Source: DATNPH01 sp036703315 (GTDB taxonomy: Bacteria > Cyanobacteriota > Cyanobacteriia > Cyanobacteriales > Coleofasciculaceae). From it: a DNA stretch of 7,953 bases. This document shows positions 1-6,363 of this stretch, one piece after another (within the stretch, counting starts at the first letter, position 1; each line of letters starts with the position of its first letter). Under the pieces are notes generated by a model. That model was not told the DNA's origin, ran no database searches, and worked only from the letters and a program-made list of their open reading frames with translations. Location: NCBI GenBank assembly GCA_036703315.1, contig DATNPH010000199.1:1-7953 (forward strand), given 5' to 3'. Position numbers and translations under genes: made by a program.

Positions 1-273
1 TGACTCGCGAGTTGCACTGCCTACAGGAATAAACTCAATTCGCTTTTCTAAAAAGTAGAGTCCTAGCAACAAACCAATAATAGTTTTAATAATTTCATGC
101 TCTTCGCCAATCGTCATCAGCTCCACACACCCATCAAGATAAGATACTCGCACACCTGGCACCTCTGCCATCAAGGATTGAATTGCCTTGAATTGATGCC
201 AACTTTGACGACCCGGTAAGACAAATCGTTGTTCTTTAACGGAGATAATTTCTTCTATAGATTGTGTCGTCAT
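1..273 (-). CDS. Uma2-family (DUF820) putative endonuclease, N-terminal part
   Basis: Only the first 91 codons are in the window; the gene runs off the left edge, so the C-terminal half is unseen. My translation of the reverse complement starts MTTQSIEEIISVKEQ and continues with a tryptophan-containing early helix (residues 21-34), then YLDGCVELM (45-53) and GEEHE (56-60). This matches the Uma2 signature, in which a 'Y.DG.LE.M.P...HE' block is followed by an amphipathic helix (here 60-74). The family has a PD-(D/E)xK nuclease fold and is greatly expanded in cyanobacteria; its biological role is largely unknown. The start is the ATG at 273-271, with an AGGAG about 10 bases upstream. It lies 72 bp downstream of the TPP-enzyme gene on the same strand, so read-through from that gene is possible, although a hairpin sits between them. 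The family call is fairly firm from the motif; activity is not shown. Confidence 0.8.
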   Translation of the reverse strand, partial: MTTQSIEEIISVKEQRFVLPGRQSWHQFKAIQSLMAEVPGVRVSYLDGCVELMTIGEEHEIIKTIIGLLLGLYFLEKRIEFIPVGSATRES

Positions 274-303
274 AGGTGTAGCGCTCCTACTTTCTGATGA
301 CTA

Positions 304-333
304 GCCCCCACCCAGCCGAAACTAGGCAGGGGC
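304..333 (-). terminator. Stem-loop just after the TPP-enzyme stop codon (no U-tract)
   Basis: Read on the minus strand, GCCCC-TG-CCTAG, loop TTTCGG, CTGGG-TG-GGGGC folds into a 12-pair stem with a 6-base loop, 12 bases after the TAA of the gene at 346-2544. Three of the pairs are G-U wobbles, and the same positions on the plus strand are mismatches, so the fold is stable only in the minus-strand transcript. No T-run follows, so it may be a 3'-end stabiliser or processing signal rather than a classic Rho-independent terminator. Confidence 0.4.
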
Positions 334-345
334 ATCACCTCCAGC

Positions 346-2544
346 TTAATGTACTAACTCGATCGCACGTTTCGTCAGTGTCTCAGTTGTCAACCCGTTA
401 AACTCCATAATTTGACCAGGAGTAGCAGTCGTTTCACCTCGCTTCCAGGCGAAGACATCACGTTTTGCACTACTCCGCAGCATCAAAGGTTCCAGCATCC
501 CAGCCGCACCGCCAGTCACACCAATTAAGGCATCACCGCCAAACATCTTTTCAAACCCAGCATCATCCAGAAAATCACCATCCGGTTCAGAAGCCGCTTC
601 CCACAAGACATCTGAGGGACGGTAGAGGCGGCGAGGATTGATTACCGACACAACCCGGACGCCCATGCCTTGAGACTCAAGCTGTTTAGCTGCTTCAAAC
701 ACCGGGAGGAGAACCATATCTCCCACCACGGCAAAGACAACCGTCTTCTCACCTGCTGACTCGTGTAAGACAATGCCACCATCTTGGAGTCCCTGACGCC
801 CTTGCTCAAATGTCGTGTAGATGGGTAAAGGCGATTTGCTGGCAGTGATGATGATGCCTTTATTCTTCGTCCCTAACGCCCACTCATACGCCACCTGGAT
901 GCTATTGGCGTCGCAGGGAAAGATGGGGAAGATATTGCCATTCCGCATCATCGCGGCGAGATAAGCCTCGATTTCAGGGCGCTGGTGCGTCCAGCCGTTG
1001 CGTCCCTGTTCCAAAGCCCCAGCCGTAAATAGACAAATGTTAGAAGGCGTCGAGCGTCGCAGTTCTGCCATTGCCTGGGTTACTGTCTGCCAAATGGGTA
1101 AGCCATTAATCGCAAAGGCTTCGTAAGAACACCAGAGGCTGCGTCCTCCCATTAGGGCAATGCCAGATGCTAAACCCGCGCAGGCATCTTCACTCAGCGG
1201 TTCATACACTCGCCCAGCAGGGCTTTGGTAGTAGCGTTCATCAGCTGTGGGGTGGAGGATTTGCAGCGCTTTGTTGATGTTGGCAATACCAGAAGCTTCG
1301 TTACCGTCAGCGTTGGTGACAATAAACGATGTGTCGTGCAGTCCTACCGCCCCAACAACAGCACCCATCGCGGTGGTTGCCACTTTTTTCTCACCACCAA
1401 CAGAGAATTCTTCCAGAGGTAGTTTGCCCAGTTCTGGAAGCGATCGCACTTTTTCCGTCGCCGCAACACGGCTAGCAGAACCCCCCCCAGCACGTTCAAA
1501 ATTAGTACGTACCAGTTCCCATGCGGCTGGAGTCAAGGCACGAGTTTTAAGCGCCCCAACAATATCTTCACTTTCTAGGGTGTGATGGGCATAGAGGTTG
1601 TGAGATTTTGCCCCCCGGTCATGGACGCCAGCACCTTTGAGCTGTTTAATAATCAGCACGGTTAGCTTACCACCGAGGGCAGACTTCGCCGCTTCGTCAG
1701 CTGCGTTGAGAACCGCTTTGGTGAAGGCAAGCCGCTGTTCGAGGGAGAACGCGGTGCTATCGACGTAGTCACCTGGCTGATTGGTGTCGTCATAGTCTTT
1801 GGCATTGACTAAGATGACATTTTCAAACCCGTTGCCACGCCAGTACTCGATCATCTTTTCGTTGGACTGGGTGGAAACCATGCTGTGATGTTCCTGGCTA
1901 AAGCCATTCCACACCAGTACTGGCAGGAAGTTGGTAACGCTGGGAAAGGCAGTGTGGAAGTGCGCCATACTGCTCATAATGTAGGGTTCACCAAGACCGC
2001 CATCACCGACGGTAAAGGGGAAGAGTGTACCACTGTTGAGCAAAGCAGCAGACATGGCAAAGTGTTGCCCTTGTCCTAGGGGACCAGCAGGGGAGAGAAG
2101 TCCGGGAATTTGACCGGAAAGGTGACCTAAAAGCCCGTGTTTTTCGCGGAAGCGATCGCACAACTCCTGTACTGTAGAAATTCCCATGTCCTCTAAGGAG
2201 CGATCAAGGAACATCGCGCTGTAAAAACCAGGAGCATGATGCCCAACTTCTGTCAATATGTTTTTATAACCCAGCATCACCAAGGCTGCATACGCTTCGG
2301 CTTGACTGGCGAAGCCACCCGGATGTCCCGACGACTTACTCGCTGTAACTTGCAATATCAGGTAGCGCAGTGCGTCAGCTGCAAGCATTGTCTGAAATAC
2401 AGCCTTTTCGTCATTGGGGTCAGCGATCGCGTTTTGTCCCGATGCGATCGCACTTTCCTTGCCAAGCTTCTCAAAACTGGGTAGCGCTTCACCAAAATAT
2501 TGAATCCCCTCGCAAAAGCTAGGGGCTTGAGTGGCAACGGTCAT
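346..2544 (-). CDS. Transketolase/phosphoketolase-like thiamine-diphosphate enzyme
   Basis: A 732-residue TPP-dependent enzyme, presumably cytosolic and acting on sugar phosphates. The TPP/Mg-binding half holds SSGHPGG (71-77), GHH (101-103), GPLGQG (154-159) and the GDG...N motif (GDG 180-182, N213). These are transketolase landmarks. The second half holds GRVYEPLSED (444-453, with E452 as the likely cofactor-activating glutamate), SYEAF (473-477), NGWTHQRPE (516-524) and FPCDAN (542-547). These resemble phosphoketolase (its 'LSEH', 'YEAF', 'NGFTHQ' and 'PPDAN' blocks) more than transketolase. Transketolases are usually about 670 residues and phosphoketolases about 800, so the length is intermediate too. 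A glycine linker (353-355) coded by a run of eight G joins the halves. The ATG at 2544 gives the full ORF; a GAGG lies about 11 bases upstream. I recall Synechocystis Sll0529, discussed as a second phosphoketolase candidate, as a protein of this type, but could not check it. The TPP fold is certain; the reaction is not. Confidence 0.85.
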   Translation of the reverse strand: MTVATQAPSFCEGIQYFGEALPSFEKLGKESAIASGQNAIADPNDEKAVFQTMLAADALRYLILQVTASKSSGHPGGFASQAEAYAALVMLGYKNILTEVGHHAPGFYSAMFLDRSLEDMGISTVQELCDRFREKHGLLGHLSGQIPGLLSPAGPLGQGQHFAMSAALLNSGTLFPFTVGDGGLGEPYIMSSMAHFHTAFPSVTNFLPVLVWNGFSQEHHSMVSTQSNEKMIEYWRGNGFENVILVNAKDYDDTNQPGDYVDSTAFSLEQRLAFTKAVLNAADEAAKSALGGKLTVLIIKQLKGAGVHDRGAKSHNLYAHHTLESEDIVGALKTRALTPAAWELVRTNFERAGGGSASRVAATEKVRSLPELGKLPLEEFSVGGEKKVATTAMGAVVGAVGLHDTSFIVTNADGNEASGIANINKALQILHPTADERYYQSPAGRVYEPLSEDACAGLASGIALMGGRSLWCSYEAFAINGLPIWQTVTQAMAELRRSTPSNICLFTAGALEQGRNGWTHQRPEIEAYLAAMMRNGNIFPIFPCDANSIQVAYEWALGTKNKGIIITASKSPLPIYTTFEQGRQGLQDGGIVLHESAGEKTVVFAVVGDMVLLPVFEAAKQLESQGMGVRVVSVINPRRLYRPSDVLWEAASEPDGDFLDDAGFEKMFGGDALIGVTGGAAGMLEPLMLRSSAKRDVFAWKRGETTATPGQIMEFNGLTTETLTKRAIELVH
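2423..2451. repeat. Pair of HIP1 octamers inside a coding sequence
   Basis: Two copies of the palindrome GCGATCGC (2423-2430 and 2444-2451) lie 13 bases apart in the N-terminal part of the TPP-enzyme gene. Each encodes Ala-Ile-Ala in the same frame (residues 32-34 and 39-41). Single copies start at 1440, 2152, 3441, 5827 and 7355. HIP1 is a highly over-represented octamer in many cyanobacterial genomes and is the main compositional sign of host identity here. Confidence 0.9.
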
Positions 2545-2673
2545 AATCTCAGATACCTCGTCAAATAACTGCGTCCGGAGTAAGGGTTAGCCTTATTAGG
2601 TTCATCCTACAAGACGAGCCAGCTCAAGGAAATTGGTTTTCTCGACGGTGTGACGCGAATACTAACAATGGAG

Positions 2674-2721
2674 AAAGAATGAAGGGTGAAGGATGAAGGA
2701 TGAAAAATCGATTCATTCTTT
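2674..2721. repeat. Heptanucleotide tandem repeat (STRR-like) flanked by inverted arms
   Basis: Four tandem 7-base units with consensus TGAAGGA run from 2680 to 2707: TGAAGGG, TGAAGGA, TGAAGGA, TGAAAAA. A perfect 10-base inverted pair, AAAGAATGAA (2674-2683) and TTCATTCTTT (2712-2721), brackets them. Short tandemly repeated heptamers in spacers are characteristic of filamentous cyanobacteria. The function is unknown; the array could vary in length by replication slippage. Confidence 0.7.
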
Positions 2722-2751
2722 ATTACTTCTAATTAATGTGGCTGTATCCAA

Positions 2752-2874
2752 TAGACCTCCTGCATGAATCATGAAATGCCCCCTCGCATCCCCCAATTGT
2801 GGGGGATTTTAATTCTTATTCCCCCTAGAATTGGGGGGCGTAGGGGCGAAAATTCTATTCGTGTAGGAGGTCTA
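2752..2874. mobile_element. 123 bp foldback repeat, MITE-like
   Basis: The ends are imperfect 18-base inverted repeats: TAGACCTCCTGCATGAAT at 2752-2769 against the reverse complement of 2857-2874, with 15 of 18 matching. The interior is also roughly palindromic. CCCC-rich blocks at 2779-2795 pair with GGGG-rich blocks at 2831-2848, and a perfect local hairpin, ATCCCCCA-ATTG-TGGGGGAT, spans 2788-2807. A TA dinucleotide lies at both outer ends, which would fit TA target duplication as made by IS630/Tc1-type transposases. There is no coding capacity, so it would be a non-autonomous element moved in trans. An alternative is a dispersed REP-type palindrome of non-transposon origin. The structure is clear; mobility is inferred. 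Confidence 0.65.
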
Positions 2875-2925
2875 ATGACCGAAAACTTTAGTTGACTTTT
2901 TGCTAACAATTTATGCTTCTTACTA

Positions 2926-2948
2926 TTACCCATGCTGGTAGCATGTAA
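2926..2948. promoter_or_regulatory. Small dyad upstream of the P450 gene
   Basis: CATGCT (2931-2936) and AGCATG (2940-2945) form a perfect 6-base inverted repeat around GGT. An outer TTAC/GTAA pair (2926-2929 and 2945-2948) offers an alternative extension. It lies about 170 bases before the P450 start, just after a weak promoter-like pair (TTGCTA at 2900, TACTAT at 2921, 15-base spacing). It could be an operator, but such short dyads also occur by chance. Confidence 0.2.
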
Positions 2949-3118
2949 CAGTTTTCTTGAGTCAATGTTGGGGAAAATACGTGAAGGGAAGCTGTTGTTG
3001 AGGGAATGAACCCAATGTGTTGTAAGTTCTCTCTAAAGTTGGGCGAGAGAACAAGTGCAAGACCAATACGCAGAGTAGAGTACCATGACCATGCTACACA
3101 AATGTTCAACAACTACTC

Positions 3119-4489
3119 ATGAACCTGCCTGATGGTCCGCGGACACCGTCCTTCCTACAGACAATCCAATTAATTGCTCAACCAACTAAATTTTTGGACT
3201 CTTGTCAAGAGCGATATGGAGATCCCTTCACCGTGCGGGTGCTCGGTTTAAATTCTCCGCCTGTGGTATTTTTTAGCCATCCCCAGGCGATTCAAGATAT
3301 TTTTTCGCTGCCGTCATCGCAGTTGGACTTCCGTAAAGCAACCCATGTGTTTGAACCGCTGATGGGGTCAAATTCCATTATTTTGCAGGAAGGGGACAAG
3401 CATCAACGCCAGCGTAAGTTGATGATGCCTGCCTTTCATGGCGATCGCATGAGAAGCTATGGTCAAGTGATTGGCGAAATTACTAAGCAAGCCATGGCTG
3501 GGTGGACAACGGGTTCGTCCTTCTCAGTCCATGAAGTCATGTCAAAGATTACCCTTCAGATTATCTTAAGGGTTGTGTTTGGCATCGAGTCCGGATCTCG
3601 TTACCAACAGCTAGAAAAACTTCTCAGTTCACTGCTGGAGGACGTTACTACTCCCTTGTACTCCAGTCTGTTTTTCTTTCCGCCTCTACAAAAAGATTTA
3701 GGTTCATGGAGTCCTTGGGGGCAGTTTCTGCGCCGTCGCTCTTCAATTGACACCCTAATTTATGCTGAGATTACAGAACGCCGCGAACATGCCGACGAGT
3801 CTCGTACAGATATCCTCTCAATGCTGATGTTAGCTCGTGACGAAAACGGTCAGCCGATGAGTGACGTTGAGTTACGTGATCAGCTAGTCTCACTGTTACT
3901 ACTGGGTTACGAGACTAGCGCTGCTGTACTCGCTTGGACGTTTTACTGGGTTCTCTCCTCCCCATCGGTGCTTCATGCACTCTACCAAGAACTGGACAGT
4001 TTGGGGGAAGACTCAGAAGCGGCGGAAAAGGCGCAGTTGCCTTATCTCACAGCCGTTTGCGCCGAAACACTGCGAATCAATCCAATTGCTTTAATTTGCA
4101 CCCCTCGCAGAGCATTGGAAGCGTTGCAGTTAGCAGGCTACCATTTAAATGCAGGTACCATTCTAATTCCTTGTATTTATCTAGCTCACCAGCGTTCAGA
4201 TGTTTTCCCAGAGCCAAAGGCCTTCAAGCCAGAACGCTTCCTCAAGCAAAAATTTTCACCCTACGAGTATTTGCCTTTCGGCGGTGGTGCTCGTGGATGT
4301 ATCGGGGCAGCGTTTTCGATGTTTGAAATGAAACTGATATTAGGGACAATTCTGTCAAGCTTTCAACTGACGCTGGCTGAGCGCTTTCCTGTACGACCAG
4401 TACGCCGTGGCATTACCATTGTCCCTTCTGGGGGTGTTCCAGTTGTTGTCACTAGTCAGCGCTCAGTCAAAAACTTTCAACCTGTTTAA
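3119..4489 (+). CDS. Cytochrome P450, CYP110-like
   Basis: A full-length 456-residue P450 monooxygenase. The heme-binding signature FGGGARGCIG is at 387-396, with C394 as the thiolate ligand. The K-helix ExxR is ETLR (316-319), followed by the PERF block (371-374). The I-helix oxygen-activation motif reads LGYETS (262-267), with T266 in the usual place. The C-helix region has HQRQRKLM (95-102). There is no membrane anchor, so it is a soluble bacterial type needing separate ferredoxin and reductase partners, none of which is encoded nearby. The N-terminus MNLPDGPRTPSFLQ and the overall pattern fit CYP110, a family common in filamentous cyanobacteria and linked to oxidation of fatty acids, alkanes or terpenoids; the substrate cannot be read from sequence. 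The chosen ATG lacks a clear Shine-Dalgarno, but its translation starts as family members usually do. It is convergent with the anti-sigma gene, 36 bp away. Confidence 0.93.
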   Translation: MNLPDGPRTPSFLQTIQLIAQPTKFLDSCQERYGDPFTVRVLGLNSPPVVFFSHPQAIQDIFSLPSSQLDFRKATHVFEPLMGSNSIILQEGDKHQRQRKLMMPAFHGDRMRSYGQVIGEITKQAMAGWTTGSSFSVHEVMSKITLQIILRVVFGIESGSRYQQLEKLLSSLLEDVTTPLYSSLFFFPPLQKDLGSWSPWGQFLRRRSSIDTLIYAEITERREHADESRTDILSMLMLARDENGQPMSDVELRDQLVSLLLLGYETSAAVLAWTFYWVLSSPSVLHALYQELDSLGEDSEAAEKAQLPYLTAVCAETLRINPIALICTPRRALEALQLAGYHLNAGTILIPCIYLAHQRSDVFPEPKAFKPERFLKQKFSPYEYLPFGGGARGCIGAAFSMFEMKLILGTILSSFQLTLAERFPVRPVRRGITIVPSGGVPVVVTSQRSVKNFQPV

Positions 4490-4514
4490 GTGAGATTGAG
4501 GAGTAATACTTGAA

Positions 4515-4531
4515 AATTAAAACGCTTAATT
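4515..4531. terminator. Weak AT-rich hairpin between convergent genes
   Basis: AATTAA (4515-4520) and TTAATT (4526-4531) form a 6-base stem around AACGC, just past the P450 stop and overlapping the stop codon of the convergent anti-sigma gene. The stem is short and AT-rich, so termination here is only a possibility. It is the only dyad in this 36 bp gap. Confidence 0.2.
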
Positions 4532-4939
4532 CTCTAGCTCCTGGTAGTGTTTCACAACCAATAGGCAGTTGCGGTTATCTTCTGTGCGTGCGTAACTCAG
4601 CTGATCAGCAATTTTTTGCAAGATGGCGATGCCACGCCCACCTCCAGCCAGATTATCTAACTTCTGATCCAGATTTTGGATCCGTTGCTCTAAATCAAAG
4701 GGTGCTCCATGATCCCAAATTCGCATTTCTATGCGTTGGGGATATAGAGTGACTTCGATTTCAATGGGAACGTCGGTCGAGAGACCTTTATGGGCATGAC
4801 GCACAGCATTGGTAAACCCTTCCGCGAGGGCTAATTGACACTGTAACCAGACTTTTTTAGGAATAGACGGTTGATAGTGCTGGTCAAACCATAACAAAAC
4901 TTGGTCTAACGCCTTGAGGTCGGTAGGAACTTGCTTCAT
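4526..4939 (-). CDS. RsbW-like anti-sigma regulatory factor (serine kinase, HATPase fold)
   Basis: A 137-residue GHKL-type ATPase/kinase of the RsbW/SpoIIAB class. The N-box is EGFTNAVRHAH (40-50, with E40 and N44 binding Mg-ATP). The G1 box is WDHGAPFD (75-82) and the G2 region is GGGRGIAI (99-106). Proteins of this class phosphorylate a serine on a STAS partner and bind a target, classically a sigma factor, when the partner is phosphorylated. The ATG at 4939-4937 gives MKQVPTDLKALDQVL, where homologues typically begin. A GTG at 5011 would add 24 residues and has a GGAG five bases upstream, so it is a serious alternative start (161 residues). The gene is convergent with the P450 and divergent from the phosphatase. 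With the next two genes it makes a full partner-switching set, resembling by content HmpW of the Nostoc hormogonium system. That orthology is unproven. Confidence 0.88.
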   Translation of the reverse strand: MKQVPTDLKALDQVLLWFDQHYQPSIPKKVWLQCQLALAEGFTNAVRHAHKGLSTDVPIEIEVTLYPQRIEMRIWDHGAPFDLEQRIQNLDQKLDNLAGGGRGIAILQKIADQLSYARTEDNRNCLLVVKHYQELEN

Positions 4940-5194
4940 AAGATTATTCAGGTCTTTCAATTGCTCAAAACCTTTTAAATCAAAGGCACCACAGCATGGT
5001 TGTAAATGCACCGCTACTCCGAAGTGGAAGGCTCCAGTCTAGCCTGGATTTAGCCCTTGTTCTACCATTGACTAACTTGCGTTGGAACTCATAGCTGTCT
5101 CTCATTAAACTACGTTCGACTCAATCTAGTTGCCGCTCTAAATTGTAAACAAGTGCATCTGCAATCCAAGAGTAACTTGTAGTACCTTGATGCC
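4940..5194. promoter_or_regulatory. Divergent promoter region between anti-sigma kinase and phosphatase genes
   Basis: Promoters for both genes should lie here, and the shared spacer would allow coordinated control. For the plus-strand gene, TTGACT (5068-5073) lies 17 bases before ATAGCT (5091-5096), a poor -10 match. A palindrome TTGTAAACAA (5143-5152) and an ACAAGT/ACTTGT pair (5149-5154, 5175-5180) lie close to the phosphatase start. None is strong enough to assign. If the GTG start of the kinase is used, the spacer shrinks to 183 bp. Confidence 0.3.
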
Positions 5195-6334
5195 ATGAAC
5201 CAAATTCTGATTATTGATGACGACCCGGCTATTCAAATCTTGTTGAAACGCGCCCTTCATAGCCAGGGTTATGAGGTTATAGTTGCCAGCGACGGCGCAG
5301 AAGGTCTGGCACAGGCACGACAATTACGTCCGGGGCTGGTTCTTTGCGATTGGAATATGCCAGGGATGACCGGACTGGAGGTCTGTCGCCAAGTTAAGGC
5401 AACGCCAGAGCTTTCAACTACCATGTTTGTTCTGCTGACCTCTCGCAATGCACTTGAAGATCGTGTTGTAGGATTGGATGCTGGTGCGGATGACTTTTTG
5501 TCCAAACCCGTTGAAATGCCTGAGCTAAAGGCACGAGTGCGATCAAACTTGAGGTTGCATCAACTCAGTCGCGATTTGCAGGACAAAAAGCAGGAGTTGG
5601 AGGCGGAATTAGCCGAAGCGGCTGAGTATGTCAGTTCCATCCTTCCCGACCGGATGACGGAGCCACCTGTGACAATTGATGCCCGATTCATTCCTTCGCG
5701 GCAACTGGGTGGTGATGGATTTGATTACTACTGGCTCGATTCAGAGCATTTGGCTATTTATCTGCTAGATGCTTCTGGACATGGCTTACGAGCTGCCTTG
5801 CCCACCCTCTCTGTTCTAAACCTGCTGCGATCGCGAGCGCTTCCCAAAATTAATTACTATCAACCCAGCGATGTTTTACAAGGGTTGAATGAAACGTTCC
5901 AGATGACTCAGCGCAATGATAAGTACTTTACCATCTGGTACGGGGTATATAACCGGGTTAATCGTCAACTCACTTACGCCAGCGCCGGACATCCACCAGC
6001 TGTATTGCTTTCTGGAAAACCCTCTTCCCGCATTCAAGTGAAACGTTTGAAGACTATGGGCTTACCTGTCGGCATGTTCCCTGATGCTGATTATATTGAT
6101 GAATGTTGCGAAGTCACCGAACCCAGCACCCTCTATATATTTAGCGATGGAATTTATGAGATTAATCAAATAGATGGCACAGTCTGGGGACTTGAGCCAT
6201 TCATTGATTTGCTTACAGACTGTAGGAATAAGAGTGTCTGTAACTTAGACCAAATCTTGCATTCTCTTCAAACGGTGAACCCCAAAGATTACTTTGATGA
6301 TGACTTGTCTTTACTAGAAATCAACTTCAATTAG
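5195..6334 (+). CDS. Response regulator with PP2C (SpoIIE/RsbU-type) phosphatase output
   Basis: A 379-residue two-domain signalling protein. The N-terminal receiver (about 1-122) has the acidic pocket D8-D10, phospho-acceptor D52 (in LCDWNMPG), T82 and K104 (in LSKPVE), all the residues needed for phosphotransfer. A charged helical linker follows (about 122-148), probably a coiled coil that transmits the signal and dimerises. The PP2C domain has LGGDGFDYYW (171-180), DASGHG (192-197), SAGHPP (263-268), FSDGIYE (316-322, D318) and a terminal DDDLSLLEI (368-376), the usual metal-binding set. It should dephosphorylate the phosphoserine of a STAS protein, most likely the one encoded at 6364-6690, under control of an unseen histidine kinase. 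It is divergent from the kinase gene and convergent with the STAS gene (29 bp apart). The role resembles RsbU, IcfG or Nostoc HmpU. The start MNQILIIDDD fits a receiver N-terminus. Confidence 0.95.
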   Translation: MNQILIIDDDPAIQILLKRALHSQGYEVIVASDGAEGLAQARQLRPGLVLCDWNMPGMTGLEVCRQVKATPELSTTMFVLLTSRNALEDRVVGLDAGADDFLSKPVEMPELKARVRSNLRLHQLSRDLQDKKQELEAELAEAAEYVSSILPDRMTEPPVTIDARFIPSRQLGGDGFDYYWLDSEHLAIYLLDASGHGLRAALPTLSVLNLLRSRALPKINYYQPSDVLQGLNETFQMTQRNDKYFTIWYGVYNRVNRQLTYASAGHPPAVLLSGKPSSRIQVKRLKTMGLPVGMFPDADYIDECCEVTEPSTLYIFSDGIYEINQIDGTVWGLEPFIDLLTDCRNKSVCNLDQILHSLQTVNPKDYFDDDLSLLEINFN

Positions 6335-6363
6335 GAATTTCTTTGGGGAGGGGCAATCTTGCT

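Larger units (their letters stand above)
2545..3118. other. 574 bp spacer between divergent genes, with repeats
   Basis: This stretch separates the start codons of the minus-strand TPP enzyme and the plus-strand P450, so it must hold promoters for both. No convincing sigma-70 promoter could be fixed for either gene. The left part (2545-2670) shows nothing clear. The middle holds a heptamer repeat (2680-2707) and a foldback element (2752-2874), annotated separately. The right part (2875-3118) is AT-rich and holds a small dyad (2926-2948). A 69-codon reverse-strand ORF (2903-3112) shows no recognisable domain and is not called. Confidence 0.7.

Noticed and set aside
1225..2484. Four plus-strand ORFs of 64-112 codons inside the TPP-enzyme gene
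   Set aside because: They are antisense shadows of a strongly conserved coding sequence and show no domain or family-like composition.
2903..3112. 69-codon minus-strand ORF upstream of the P450
   Set aside because: No recognisable domain, no clear ribosome-binding site, and it lies in the promoter spacer; chance ORF more likely.
3934..4326. 130-codon plus-strand ORF in another frame of the P450
   Set aside because: It overlaps the P450 I-helix to heme-binding region, which is clearly the coding frame.
4510..4752. 80-codon plus-strand ORF opposite the anti-sigma gene
   Set aside because: Antisense shadow of the HATPase coding sequence; no independent support.
5068..5096. Promoter TTGACT-17-ATAGCT for the phosphatase gene
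   Set aside because: The -10 match is too poor to call as a separate feature; mentioned only within the spacer entry.
5138..5505. Two minus-strand ORFs of 61 and 78 codons overlapping the start of the phosphatase gene
   Set aside because: They lie opposite the conserved receiver domain and have no domain signal.
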